From positions 25,484-89,483 of the IMG/VR virus record IMGVR_UViG_3300030098_005498: 64,000 nucleotides of DNA; one strand, given 5' to 3'. A program made the position numbers and the translations under genes. This stretch comes from a virus. The notes under the pieces are model-generated. The model was not told the DNA's origin. It saw only the letters and a list, made by a program, of their open reading frames with translations, and did not search any database. The first letter of the stretch is position 1. Each line of letters begins with the position of its first letter. Below, in pieces: positions 43,809 through 54,032 of the stretch.

Positions 43809-46800
43809 TTAAAATTCTTCATGTTCAATCAATATTGCTGCTGAGTTATCAGTTTTTCCAATGATGATTCTCTCTGTTCCAGTGCCCGTAGTAACACCTA
43901 AAGAAGTATAATCAGTTCCCGATGCTTTAACTTCCCATCCGTCTGGCAAAACATAACTTAAAAAATCAGTATAACTACGTCGTCCTCTAGGGGTTGGTAA
44001 TCCAACCTGATTGGGGCCAATATCTCTACGATTTTCAGTTTTAGTGGTCATAAATGATAGATTTGAGCTATCAGTAAGCGTAATATATGGACCTTGAAGA
44101 TTATCAATACCCGGCAAGTCTGTTTCATTGGCACCCTCTCCATATAGTGAGCCGCTTTGATTGGCTATCATATTTTCTTTTGTTCCATAGTCGCTGTCCC
44201 CAAAATTGCCGGGAAGTGGAGTTTGTGCGGCAACATCGGATTCGTTCCACATATTGAGTAAATCGTTTGTTACTGGACTAAGTATTTCATGTCCATTTTG
44301 ATCAATCAAATACGCTGTGTACATATTGGGAACCGAACTTTGTCCTAGTAAATTCTTATCAACATCTGCGTTAAACCAAGCATTTCTATCCCAATAAGTA
44401 TATCTTGTAGCGATTGGACTTCCGGTAGTACCAGATGTTGGACCGTCTCCTATTTTATAACTAGTTGTGGAGAAATATCCTGAGCTTTCTTGTAAATATA
44501 TAGAGTTTGTCCAGTACTGACTAGCGTTTGCCTCTAACCTTGGGGCTCTTGACCATTGATATTGGCAACATGCAATATTACCAATCATATTTACACTGGC
44601 ACCACTTGTCTTTATTTTGTAAACACCGTCTGGAGAATTAACTAACTGCATTCCTGTGAATTGATTATTGACTAACCAATGAGGCACACTTCCAACATTT
44701 GATTGGCAAGATATAATTCTATATCCAGAAAATGAACTACCTCGACGCTGAGTGCAAATAAGAATAGGGAAATCCTGATCGGGACCATTAGTGTTTTGAT
44801 ATTCAGTTCTGGTTGGATATGACCCACTCATTCTTGTGGATATCTTGCAACTGCTAGATGTCCAATCTGATGTTGCGGTCCAAGTGTACAAAAATCTATC
44901 TGCAACATAACGTCCAGCGGACACAGTGTCAATAAGGCCCGAAACTGCTGATCCACCTTCAGTCAAGGACACTTGAAAAGTGTTTGTTGTTGAGTTTATT
45001 ACATAATATTCATTACTTGAGGTGGGCCTGTTTCCAGTAGTGAGGCCACTACTAGTAGCATATGTTTCTTCGTTCAAGCCAGTTGGTATTGCTGTATTTT
45101 GACTGCCAATAAATACAACTCTGTCATTATCGCTAAAACCATGATTATTAGCTGTGAATGTATCCCCGCCAGACAATGTATAAAGTTGATAATTTCGTTG
45201 TTGTATAGCTCCCGATGAGTCGGTGTTATTGAAGGCTACGGATGGGCTAGTGGTTAGATCCCAATTATCATAACCGTTCACAACTCCATTACTAGTAATT
45301 GTAAATTCACCGTAATATCTTGGATGGGAATTGTAATAATATCCATTGGAAGCGTTGCCAATTGTTGCAGGCGTGCCGCCTTCAAGATTTGTATTAGACG
45401 TATTCATACCGTGATTAGCTTTGTTGTGATGAATAACATGACCGCCATCACTTTCATCTGATTCAAACAAATCATCATATAAGGCATAGAAATTGTTATG
45501 ATGAACTTCATTGTGCAATACTAAGTTTTGCCCACCAGAACCCCCGGTGTGGGTGAAGGAATTTTCATAGAAATTACTCCAATCAGACCATTGAATAACA
45601 GTAGATGTAGTACGCATATCCCAACCTTCATGCCCCCAATAGAAGTTTGCGAATCCGGTACGAGCATCGTTTGGGTAATATCCTGGGAAAATAGTACAAT
45701 CTTCTATGTTCCACCATTTGTTTGTTTCCCCGTTATTTCCACCCGTATAAAACCCACCATGACTATCATATCTTTCACCACTATCTGCTAGTGCGTGAAT
45801 GTCCACATTTTGAATGTCTGGATTTTTAATTTCAACCCTTGTAAATGTTATACCATAAGAATCAGAGGTACTAGAACTCGAAGGTCCATATATGGCAAAA
45901 GTATCAATATCTCCACTTAAATCGTTTCTCCAATTTTTAACTCTAAAATTATCAAAGATAAGCCAGTTAACACCACCAGCAACAGTAGCAAAACTCATTC
46001 TAGGAAGTTCTGTAGTATTTCCTTGTCCTTGTATGTATATAGGATTAAGTTCAGTTCCTACAATACTTATTCCTTCTAACCGATTAGTACCAGTTTTGTC
46101 AGAAAAATCTCCAGCAGGAATGTTGATAATATCTCCAGCGGCAGCGGGAGTCCCTCCGGCACCAGTACATCCCAGTAACTGACGGATTTCAGTAAGTGTG
46201 GTTGGATTGTGCGTTGTTCCCCCCGTGGGTAATACGGGTCTTTGGCGTGTTCTAAACGTTGAGGTTATAATATATGAACCTCCTTGATTAGCTCCATTTG
46301 CATAAACGCCATTAGAATTATTTAATGTAATTTGTATATCATACTCTGTATTTGGGCTAAGACGCATGATGCAACCCGAGATATTGAATCTATAGGTTTC
46401 CCAAGTTTGTGCCCCTCTTGTTTGCCTAGCGTTAACTGCTCTATACCACGTCGTTGTTCCGGTTCTTTTATAGCGTACTTCGGCTGTTGTGTTTTTTCCG
46501 TAATCTCCCCTCGTATGAATTCTAAAGTTGCAAGTTTCGTAGGTAACATCTCCAGTCCATTCAACAAGATATACTTCTTCTGCAAAGGGGGTGTTGATAT
46601 ATCTACCGTCCGCAGTACCAGTTCCAGTCCAGTCTGCATTTGACACATTAAATGTTCCATTGGGGCCACTAGAATGATCTGTTATAGTATAGGTTGTACC
46701 AGTGGTGAAACCTTGGTCATTAGCAGGAATTGTTCCAGCACCAATTGTCTCAAATTGTATATATTCAGCAAAGTCTGTAGTGTCCCAGTCGCCTAAAGTT

Positions 46801-47756
46801 GGAAAATCTGTTAATGTAATAGTATCAGCGGTAGTGTCTACCGTATAAGCATACTGAAAACCAAAATCATCAGTTGGTGCCCCCGTCCAGCTCTGTGTTG
46901 TAAATCCCCATGTAGAACTACTACTTTCTCCGGTATTGGAACCTGGATCATTTATAGCGGGCTCTGTAGTAGAACTTCCCGGGTCTTTGAAGTGTGTTTG
47001 AGACCACAAACCATGCACGACTTCCATCCAATCTTCAAGCTGTTGCAAATTCCAGTCAGCGGTAGCACAGCCTCCAACAACTCTTAAAACTCCATTATCA
47101 TCAACTCTTGATCCAGTAAGATTGATAGTTGTACTGTTATCTTTTACTACTGCACCTAGACCATCTCTAAATTCTTTTCTCTCTATTACATCACTTCCTG
47201 AAGCGGAGGTTAAAAGTTCTTCATATCTCTCCCACTCAGTTGCTGCGGAAGGAGAAGGTGTAGATGTCGCTGGATTACCCTTTACACCAAGTTCAAGACC
47301 TACTTTCGCATATCCTTTTTCATCGACACTACTAAGAAATCTTCCTACAACAGTGTCTGAACCACCATCAATTCCAGCAGCAACGCTTGGTGTAGCTATT
47401 TTTCCACTATGCCCCAGATACGCCAAATCTCCACCGCTTGGCGTGCCCTCTAAATCATTAGTAACTACCCAACCCTTTTTGACAAGGCATACCTTACCAC
47501 CCTTTGGGGATTGGTCAGCCTTTCCCGATTGTAGCTTTCTTCTGCTAAGATCACTATCTACAACATCGTTAATCAATAATCCTACAGGAATCTTTCCAGA
47601 AGGATCTGCGGAATAAGTTACCAAAGACGAGCCTTGATCCATAGCGGCCCCAGAACCAGCCGTGTCATAAACTGTCATTCCACCACGTTCAGCCGTCTCA
47701 TTCATAAAAAAAGAAATATCTGTTTGAAGTGATGAACGGTCTTGTTTCAGGGCCAT
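43809..47756 (-). CDS. virion-anchored beta-helix spike protein
   Basis: The first 160 residues (LKQDRSSLQTDISFFMNETA, then VPVGLLIND-type strands and GYAKVGLELG) resemble a small virion protein I recall from T4-like marine phages, so this end probably attaches to the particle. The remaining residues form repeated strands with many Asn/His turns (HNEVHHNNFYALYDDLFESD; VIHHNKANHG), typical of right-handed beta-helix lyases. It totals 1315 residues. A DLFESDE block is shared with the protein at 52029, so both probably recognise glycans. Confidence 0.7.
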   Translation of the reverse strand: MALKQDRSSLQTDISFFMNETAERGGMTVYDTAGSGAAMDQGSSLVTYSADPSGKIPVGLLINDVVDSDLSRRKLQSGKADQSPKGGKVCLVKKGWVVTNDLEGTPSGGDLAYLGHSGKIATPSVAAGIDGGSDTVVGRFLSSVDEKGYAKVGLELGVKGNPATSTPSPSAATEWERYEELLTSASGSDVIERKEFRDGLGAVVKDNSTTINLTGSRVDDNGVLRVVGGCATADWNLQQLEDWMEVVHGLWSQTHFKDPGSSTTEPAINDPGSNTGESSSSTWGFTTQSWTGAPTDDFGFQYAYTVDTTADTITLTDFPTLGDWDTTDFAEYIQFETIGAGTIPANDQGFTTGTTYTITDHSSGPNGTFNVSNADWTGTGTADGRYINTPFAEEVYLVEWTGDVTYETCNFRIHTRGDYGKNTTAEVRYKRTGTTTWYRAVNARQTRGAQTWETYRFNISGCIMRLSPNTEYDIQITLNNSNGVYANGANQGGSYIITSTFRTRQRPVLPTGGTTHNPTTLTEIRQLLGCTGAGGTPAAAGDIINIPAGDFSDKTGTNRLEGISIVGTELNPIYIQGQGNTTELPRMSFATVAGGVNWLIFDNFRVKNWRNDLSGDIDTFAIYGPSSSSTSDSYGITFTRVEIKNPDIQNVDIHALADSGERYDSHGGFYTGGNNGETNKWWNIEDCTIFPGYYPNDARTGFANFYWGHEGWDMRTTSTVIQWSDWSNFYENSFTHTGGSGGQNLVLHNEVHHNNFYALYDDLFESDESDGGHVIHHNKANHGMNTSNTNLEGGTPATIGNASNGYYYNSHPRYYGEFTITSNGVVNGYDNWDLTTSPSVAFNNTDSSGAIQQRNYQLYTLSGGDTFTANNHGFSDNDRVVFIGSQNTAIPTGLNEETYATSSGLTTGNRPTSSNEYYVINSTTNTFQVSLTEGGSAVSGLIDTVSAGRYVADRFLYTWTATSDWTSSSCKISTRMSGSYPTRTEYQNTNGPDQDFPILICTQRRGSSFSGYRIISCQSNVGSVPHWLVNNQFTGMQLVNSPDGVYKIKTSGASVNMIGNIACCQYQWSRAPRLEANASQYWTNSIYLQESSGYFSTTSYKIGDGPTSGTTGSPIATRYTYWDRNAWFNADVDKNLLGQSSVPNMYTAYLIDQNGHEILSPVTNDLLNMWNESDVAAQTPLPGNFGDSDYGTKENMIANQSGSLYGEGANETDLPGIDNLQGPYITLTDSSNLSFMTTKTENRRDIGPNQVGLPTPRGRRSYTDFLSYVLPDGWEVKASGTDYTSLGVTTGTGTERIIIGKTDNSAAILIEHEEF

Positions 47757-47769
47757 TTTTATTTATTCC

Positions 47770-48054
47770 TTATACTTCAACTGTTTCGCTTAAAACGACC
47801 ATGATAATAAGTATGTATTGGTTAAATTCATCGGGCCTTAATTCGTATCCAAGCGATGCCAGATAGTTTCTATACTCCAACCTTTGAGTTCTATCAAAAG
47901 CAATAATTAATTTTAAAAAATTTAAAGTATCAACATCCTCTTTCCGTATCATTTCTTTTAATTTCGTATATACTTGCCAAGCTTTTTCTTCAGATATGGG
48001 CCAATCATAAATTGATCCAATCAGTTGCAGAAGTTTATGTTTGCTCATATTCAT
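47770..48054 (-). CDS. hypothetical helical protein
   Basis: A 94-residue helical protein (KLLQLIGSIYDWPISEEKAW) ending in a hydrophobic stretch. ATG codons at 48054 and 48048 are possible starts. It sits alone between the fibre gene and guaC-like gene. Unrecognised; perhaps a chaperone for the fibre, which is conjecture. Confidence 0.5.
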   Translation of the reverse strand: MNMSKHKLLQLIGSIYDWPISEEKAWQVYTKLKEMIRKEDVDTLNFLKLIIAFDRTQRLEYRNYLASLGYELRPDEFNQYILIIMVVLSETVEV

Positions 48055-48105
48055 AGCTAGATTCCATAGTACAGATACTGTCTTATGCTATATAGTACAC
48101 AACTT

Positions 48106-49170
48106 TTATACTTTATTATCGTAATGTACCCTATTAACTTTCACAGCTTTTGCACATTTTGGTAAATCTTTTAGACAGGTAGCCCCAACGTAAGCACAAC
48201 AGCTACGCAAACCACCCTGAATATCGTTGATTATGATGTCAACTGAACCTTTATAGGGTATTTTTTTAACCCTCCCCTCGCTGCAAACGTAGTTTGCCAT
48301 ACCCCCTCTGTATTTTTCTTGAGCTTTTTCTGAGGACATTCCATAAAAACTTAAATTTTTCTTTACCATTACTGCATCCAGATCTCGTTCATACTCCCAC
48401 TCGCCTTCACATTCTTCTGTGCCCGCCAACATACCTCCCAGCATAACAAAATCAGCGTTAGCAGCGAAAGCTTTGCAAACATCGGCTGGCAGTCGACATC
48501 CACCATCGGCACAGATTAGACCCATTCTTTTGTCTTCACTTTTCAAACCATGTGCTGCATGACTACATTCAATTATTGCAGAAAGTTGAGGATATCCACA
48601 ACCCGTCTTTAATCTAGTGGTGCAAGCACTACCGGGACCAATTCCAATCTTTACAATGTCAGCCCCGCCATGAAGAATTAATTCTTGTACCATTTCTGGA
48701 GTGCAAACATTGCCCGCCATTATGATTGAATTTGGAAAGTTTTCTCTAATCTTTGCACACCATTTAACAAATTTTTCCGTATAACCATTGGCGACATCAA
48801 TACAAATATTCGGAGCATTATATAGTCCTTTGGATATATCTTTGACCTTGAATATTTCGTTTTCGTTCATACCAATGCTGACCCATATATTTTCCTCTGC
48901 TTCACATGAGTCAAAAAAGAAAAAATCAGAACCATAATGTTTGTGTAAACAAGTAATAGCATTATGCTTACTGAGTGCGATTCCCATATTCAGAGTGCCT
49001 GTTGTGTCCATATTGGCGGCCATAATGGGGAATCCTTGCCACTCTTTTGAGGAATGGAAGAACTTGAAACTTCTTTCAAGGTTTACTTCTTTTCTACTTG
49101 CTGCGGGAGATCTTGCGGGAACCAGTAATATATCATCAAAGTCTAACTTGGTATCTTCTACAATTTTCAT
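48106..49170 (-). CDS. GMP reductase / IMP dehydrogenase family enzyme
   Basis: The roughly 354-residue protein has the family catalytic loop KIGIGPGSACTTRLKTG (active Cys), DFDDILLVPARSP at the start, CADGGCRLPADVCKAF for phosphate binding and FYGMSSEKAQEKYRG. Absence of CBS domains and the CTTR form favour GMP reductase, converting GMP to IMP with NADPH. The ATG at 49170 overlaps the upstream stop (TAATG) behind GGAAAG; a TTG at 49182 is a weaker alternative. Confidence 0.8.
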   Translation of the reverse strand: MKIVEDTKLDFDDILLVPARSPAASRKEVNLERSFKFFHSSKEWQGFPIMAANMDTTGTLNMGIALSKHNAITCLHKHYGSDFFFFDSCEAEENIWVSIGMNENEIFKVKDISKGLYNAPNICIDVANGYTEKFVKWCAKIRENFPNSIIMAGNVCTPEMVQELILHGGADIVKIGIGPGSACTTRLKTGCGYPQLSAIIECSHAAHGLKSEDKRMGLICADGGCRLPADVCKAFAANADFVMLGGMLAGTEECEGEWEYERDLDAVMVKKNLSFYGMSSEKAQEKYRGGMANYVCSEGRVKKIPYKGSVDIIINDIQGGLRSCCAYVGATCLKDLPKCAKAVKVNRVHYDNKV

Positions 49171-49784
49171 TAATCTTTCCAATCATAAGAATTAAACCAT
49201 TTAGAAAATTGCTTTTGCTTCAAAACAACTCCAGACTTACCACCCATATAATTTATAGGTTTAAACAAATTATTTTTCTTAGCATCTTCGTAAAACTTTT
49301 TTACTTGATCAGACCACATGATACCCCATTTAATTTGATTATTTTTAGACTCTATTAATTTGATATGCTGATCAAGATTATAATCTTTAGGTTTTCTTAA
49401 GTTTGTCCCACATTTTACAGAGTTATAAATAAACAAGATGTTGGCATTTTCTTTTACATAAGCTTTTAAGTCGTTTTCCTTTAATGTAAACTTGCCAGCG
49501 GTGGGAACCCATTTAATTTCTAGAGGTTCGTCTTTTACTTCACGAGGAGACCAGTCAGTTACAGATCCACTAATAGCATAATCGGCTCCGGCAGTATTTC
49601 CTTTTTCAATAAACTCACCATCGTTCCCACATCCATTGTCTTTCCAAGAGTCAACTTTTACATTACTATTTTTATCTTTGACCCTTTTTAACCAACCCTC
49701 AAATAAATATTTTTCCAACATCGTTGCAAATTTAATATCCCTCTTAAATGTATCAATACTTCGATTATCAAATCTATTCGACAT
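49170..49784 (-). CDS. PD-(D/E)XK endonuclease-like protein
   Basis: The 204-residue protein has GADYAISGSV (Asp), EPLEIKWVPTAGKFTLKEND (E-x-K) and later ANILFIYNSVKCG, a plausible restriction-endonuclease-like core. A Lys-rich C-terminal half may contact DNA. It is coupled to the GMP reductase gene by a one-base overlap. It could be a DNA-processing or host-degrading nuclease. Confidence 0.5.
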   Translation of the reverse strand: MSNRFDNRSIDTFKRDIKFATMLEKYLFEGWLKRVKDKNSNVKVDSWKDNGCGNDGEFIEKGNTAGADYAISGSVTDWSPREVKDEPLEIKWVPTAGKFTLKENDLKAYVKENANILFIYNSVKCGTNLRKPKDYNLDQHIKLIESKNNQIKWGIMWSDQVKKFYEDAKKNNLFKPINYMGGKSGVVLKQKQFSKWFNSYDWKD

Positions 49785-49797
49785 TTAATTTCCTTTT

Positions 49798-50004
49798 CTA
49801 AATCAGGTCTTCATCTCGCCAGAATTCATCAATAGCTTTAGTTTCGTCGTCGTTTTTGAATTCAAGCATTACCTTTTCAAATTCTTCTTGAAATTCTTTG
49901 AAATTATAATCTGGAAAAGAATAAGACAAACTACTTTCAGTTGCAATGAATGTCATGTTACTTAAAAGTTGTTTCCAGGCCGCTTGCAAATTTTCATTTT
50001 TCAT
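49798..50004 (-). CDS. hypothetical acidic protein
   Basis: A 68-residue acidic, aromatic-rich protein (SYSFPDYNFKEFQEEFEKVM) with its own promoter. Unrecognised; its charge could mimic DNA. Confidence 0.5.
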   Translation of the reverse strand: MKNENLQAAWKQLLSNMTFIATESSLSYSFPDYNFKEFQEEFEKVMLEFKNDDETKAIDEFWRDEDLI

Positions 50005-50026
50005 AGTCTTACTCCTATCTGTTTAG

Positions 50027-50054
50027 AATATACAATACAATATCTAAATGTCAA
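50027..50054 (-). promoter_or_regulatory. sigma-70 type promoter
   Basis: TTGACA and TATATT separated by 16 nt on the minus strand, 23 nt upstream of the ATG at 50004. Confidence 0.65.
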
Positions 50055-50170
50055 CTATTAATAAGGAAATCTATCAATAGGGTAGCCAACTTTCCTATGA
50101 CTACACCTATTGAAACGGCCACTATAAATTCAAAAATTCTTTCAGTGATAGTAATAACTATTTTTCTTAT
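50051..50170 (-). CDS. possible membrane micro-protein without standard start
   Basis: A frame open for 39 residues encodes a hydrophobic peptide (ITERIFEFIVAVSIGVVIGK). Only an ATA codon at 50170 or an internal GTG could start it, and there is no ribosome site, so it may be a relic. Confidence 0.25.
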   Translation of the reverse strand: MRKIVITITERIFEFIVAVSIGVVIGKLATLLIDFLINS

Positions 50171-52011
50171 GCGGTGTTATAGACAGTGGCCCCCGCATCC
50201 CAACTAGCGGCTCCATCAATACGGTTTTGTCCATCTAATCCTGGGTTTGGAACTTCGTCTTCCCCTCCAGATTCCGCAATTGTTAAACCCGTAGCTACAC
50301 CAATAGCATCTCCTCCAACTTTGTGGCTAAAATCAAATCCATCTACATCTGTATATACATCGCTAGTGTTACCCGCTGCTGTATATACGTCTACACTATT
50401 GACATCACTAGCACTTCCAGAAGCATCTTGTAAAACATTACCTTCACTGAGACTATTATCGCTTAATATACCGCCATTCGTTCCGGTTGCTTGTATTACG
50501 TTGTTTTTAATATCTGTATCCAGAGCTTTGACAGTCCTAATGACAAAACTAGTTGCTTCATCAACTTCTGCTTTTACAACAGTGTTGTTTAAAAATTTAA
50601 CAAGATGATCAGGGTTTCCTGAAGAACTAACATAATAAAGAACGGCTCCGCAGCCTGTACCGGTTGATGATATATCATAAAATAAATTATTTGTAATACT
50701 AATACTTCCACTAGTACAATAATCTCTAACTAGAAATAAACCACAGATGTTATTTGTCGAAGTATAACTTCTGAATATACATCTATCGGCTATAAAATCA
50801 ATACCAGATGAATATCTGAATGTAAAAGTTCCAACATGACCACCATTAGTAGTTGGACAATCAATCTCTATTTCTGTCCATTTAATTGTGCCGAAAGATC
50901 CAGCTGTCGATCCATGTCCTGTCAATTTATCTACATGGTTGCAACGAAAATAAGTTCCATTGCCTCCAGTTTCACCATAAGGAATTCCAGTAAATCCTTC
51001 GCTGGTAACTGTCAGCGAACTTGCTACATTGTCCCATGTTCCACGAAAATAATCGTTCGTATATCTACTAGCATCATGAATTTCTCCAGATTGGAAGATA
51101 ACCGTTAAAGGTAAAGATCCTACAGTATCGTGTTCAGCGTAGTCCTCCTCGCTTGAATTGTTCCAATTTGCCCATGTGGAATAGTCTCCAGTCGTTCCGA
51201 TAGTAACCGTTCTTGTAGATAGGGTTACAGTCATATTGACTGTTCCAGTAGATGTAGATGTTAATGTACCATCTGTGCAGTCATAAGTAAAAGAATCGGA
51301 CCCATGATATCCGGCGTTAGCTTGATACTGCAATGTTTGTCCCACTTGGGTAACGGTTCCGTTTGTTGGCTGAGTGAAAGAATTTATAGTTAAAGTCTTG
51401 CCTGCAGCGACAGTATCGTTAGCTAGAACGTCAATAATAACACTACCACCTGTTTTAGTATCATTGTTTACCGAACCCGCATCATTATTAGCACCCGGTC
51501 TAAGGTTTACAGTCATGTTAACCGTAGCGGTATTAGACACTATTGTTCCGTCTGTACAGTCATAAGTAAACGAGTCTGAACCGTCATATCCAGCATCAGC
51601 TTGATATTGTAAAGTTTGCCCAACCTGGGTGACCGTTCCATTTGATGGCTGTGTGAAAGAGTTAATGGTTAAGGTATTACCTTCAGCGTCAGTATCATTA
51701 GCCAGAACATCAATGATAACACTAGCACCGGTGTCACTATCATTATTTACCGAACTTGCATTATTATTAGCAACAGGTGCAGTATTTCCACCGTCAGAGT
51801 CACCCCCATAGTAGTTTTCGTGGTCATAACGATCTTGTAAATCCGAGTTTATTTCAGAAATGGATTGGTCAACAGTCTCCGGTGCATTAATTTTGTTATT
51901 AGAATTTAGTTTTTCAGAAGGTGTTAACCCTTTTGAACCAGCACCAGATACGATTCCACTACCACCATCTGGCTGACCATCTGCATCTATGATTTTTCTA
52001 GAAATTGTCAT
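50167..52011 (-). CDS. beta-helix adhesin with two Ig-like repeats
   Basis: After a linker of about 80 residues the 614-residue protein has two nearly identical cadherin/VCBS-type repeats (each with VIIDVLANDT, LTINSFTQP and SDSFTYDCTDGT), then a block opening TVTIGTTGDYSTWANW and a beta-helix (HVGTFTFRYSSGIDFIADRC). It is another probable host-binding fibre in the same cluster. The two repeats indicate recent internal duplication. Confidence 0.7.
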   Translation of the reverse strand: MTISRKIIDADGQPDGGSGIVSGAGSKGLTPSEKLNSNNKINAPETVDQSISEINSDLQDRYDHENYYGGDSDGGNTAPVANNNASSVNNDSDTGASVIIDVLANDTDAEGNTLTINSFTQPSNGTVTQVGQTLQYQADAGYDGSDSFTYDCTDGTIVSNTATVNMTVNLRPGANNDAGSVNNDTKTGGSVIIDVLANDTVAAGKTLTINSFTQPTNGTVTQVGQTLQYQANAGYHGSDSFTYDCTDGTLTSTSTGTVNMTVTLSTRTVTIGTTGDYSTWANWNNSSEEDYAEHDTVGSLPLTVIFQSGEIHDASRYTNDYFRGTWDNVASSLTVTSEGFTGIPYGETGGNGTYFRCNHVDKLTGHGSTAGSFGTIKWTEIEIDCPTTNGGHVGTFTFRYSSGIDFIADRCIFRSYTSTNNICGLFLVRDYCTSGSISITNNLFYDISSTGTGCGAVLYYVSSSGNPDHLVKFLNNTVVKAEVDEATSFVIRTVKALDTDIKNNVIQATGTNGGILSDNSLSEGNVLQDASGSASDVNSVDVYTAAGNTSDVYTDVDGFDFSHKVGGDAIGVATGLTIAESGGEDEVPNPGLDGQNRIDGAASWDAGATVYNTA

Positions 52012-52028
52012 AAATTGTCTCCTTATAC

Positions 52029-54011
52029 TTAATCGCCGAGGAGTTGTTTAAACTGATTCCAGGCTGACACTATATTGTTTAACTGTTCTTGTAATGCTGT
52101 GATTTGATTTTGTAATCTATTTACCTCTTCATTATCAACGCAATTTGCCAATTGGACATTTAAATCATTGATAATTAAATCACGATCAGAAATCATAGCG
52201 TTTGACGTAGAAATTTGTTGATCTTTTGCATTAGAGGCGTCGTTGCACGCTTTTAAAGATTCGCTAAGACGGTCAACTTCTGCTTGACATGCTTGACCAG
52301 CAACACTTAAAGTATCTACTTGTATTTCCAAAACGCTCACCTGTGCGGTTAAGTTATTCTTTTCAGATGTTAAAGAATTAACCTGACTAATTAACGCTGC
52401 GTTTTGCGTGTTAAGAGACGCAATTTCAGCTTCAAGTTGTTGCTTTAATGCTAATCCTTCTTGTAGTATACGACGATAGTTTGCTAGTTCTGCTTCGTAT
52501 TGAGAACAGTCGGGATCTGGTTCTGGTTGAGGATCTGGATCAACAACTCCATCTGAGAAATCATAAGGCTTCTCCCAAGTAGAAGCTCCAAATCCACCAC
52601 TTGTAATTCCAGTAATTACTTTAGCGGTTGTAAAGTTTGCCGCAACCCCATCGCCAACTAGATCTGCTTCGGTTGCATAAGCTGAATTAATTTCAAATCC
52701 CTTGGTCTGGGCTTGTGCAACTGTAAGTCTTCCATCTTGTGTATCCCAAAGATGTCCCTCTTTGCCGTTAGGATAAATATAGACATTGCTTTCAAACCGA
52801 CCATGATTCTTAATGAAATCGTAATTGTAATCACCAGCTCGTCGAGCAAGTCTATAGTCAACCTCTGAAAAGAAAACATTATTACAAAAACATCCAAGAG
52901 ATTTATTCCACCAGTTTTCGATATATGCTTGATTACTAGTAGAATTAACCCTCACATAATTATTTGCAAAAAATACTGGCCCACCAGCTCTGCCTTTTTT
53001 TACCCAGCTTTGTTCTGGTGCAACTCTAAAAGCATTCCCGATGATATACCAAGGACCACTGTTCATAGGCTGCATGGAAAATCCATTATGGGGACGTACA
53101 CCTTCATGAGTAAGCCTTTCGTCTCCCGCAAAAATATTTGCGTAACACCTTAGGTTGTCCCAGTTTTCATCGCTTTCAAAAAGGTCGTCTATAATTGTGT
53201 GGACGACATTGTCAATAAAGTCAATATTACCCCAACCGTAAGAATATGCATCGGCTACGCCTTTAATTTCACAACCCTTAATAACAGTACCTCGGTTCTT
53301 TTTATCTGTTTGCACCCCCTCGCCAGCATAGCCATTCACGTCTGTTGTTTCATTTCCGAGTAGCCTGCAATTTGTAATTGTCGCATTGTTAGCATAAATC
53401 ATTACAAGATAAGAAGTATCATTTAGCGTGCAATTATGAAGTCTGGCATTGTTAGCCCGTATATTGCACTGACCACCCAATCTGAGATTTTTGATTAATA
53501 CATTAGGAACATTTATGTAAAAACGATTGCAGTCAAGATACATATTTTCACCATCATACACAACGGGATGATCTTCATCTGGACCACCTTCGGTGATAAT
53601 AACATTGTTATTAGCGTCGAGAGTTGTGGGAACTTTTCTAACATCTCCATGAGGAGTAATCTGATGAACGTCCATTCTAGTTCTGATTGTTTTTGTGTAC
53701 GTTATGCCACGCAGGGTTACTAGAATTTCATACTCTGTACCGGGATACAAAAACAGAATACTTCCAGTATAATAATCTACTGAATAATTTTTTCTCTTTC
53801 CACCATGATATCTGGTTGTTTTGATAGGACACAATGGTTGTGCATCAATCCAGTCGATATCTCCAACCTTGCGGAATTTTAAGTTAGCTACACTTTGTGG
53901 AACTGACCCCGGACCCACTGTGCCATCTGCTTTGGGCATAAGATCGGTAGGAACATCTAAAGAAACTGAAATACAGTTAAGAGTGGATTCTAATCTTAAT
54001 AACTGCGACAT
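52029..54011 (-). CDS. beta-helix spike with C-terminal coiled coil
   Basis: This 660-residue protein has an N-terminal fibronectin-like region, a right-handed beta-helix (LIKNLRLGGQCNIRANNARL; NIDFIDNVVHTIIDDLFESD) and, after a DPDPQPEPDPD linker, about 150 residues of heptad coiled coil (LKQQLEAEIASLNTQNAALI; LQNQITALQEQLNNIVSAWN) that would trimerise the fibre. The helix region resembles that of the spike at 43809. Confidence 0.75.
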   Translation of the reverse strand: MSQLLRLESTLNCISVSLDVPTDLMPKADGTVGPGSVPQSVANLKFRKVGDIDWIDAQPLCPIKTTRYHGGKRKNYSVDYYTGSILFLYPGTEYEILVTLRGITYTKTIRTRMDVHQITPHGDVRKVPTTLDANNNVIITEGGPDEDHPVVYDGENMYLDCNRFYINVPNVLIKNLRLGGQCNIRANNARLHNCTLNDTSYLVMIYANNATITNCRLLGNETTDVNGYAGEGVQTDKKNRGTVIKGCEIKGVADAYSYGWGNIDFIDNVVHTIIDDLFESDENWDNLRCYANIFAGDERLTHEGVRPHNGFSMQPMNSGPWYIIGNAFRVAPEQSWVKKGRAGGPVFFANNYVRVNSTSNQAYIENWWNKSLGCFCNNVFFSEVDYRLARRAGDYNYDFIKNHGRFESNVYIYPNGKEGHLWDTQDGRLTVAQAQTKGFEINSAYATEADLVGDGVAANFTTAKVITGITSGGFGASTWEKPYDFSDGVVDPDPQPEPDPDCSQYEAELANYRRILQEGLALKQQLEAEIASLNTQNAALISQVNSLTSEKNNLTAQVSVLEIQVDTLSVAGQACQAEVDRLSESLKACNDASNAKDQQISTSNAMISDRDLIINDLNVQLANCVDNEEVNRLQNQITALQEQLNNIVSAWNQFKQLLGD

Positions 54012-54032
54012 ATTATTTCTCCTTGGTTAGTT

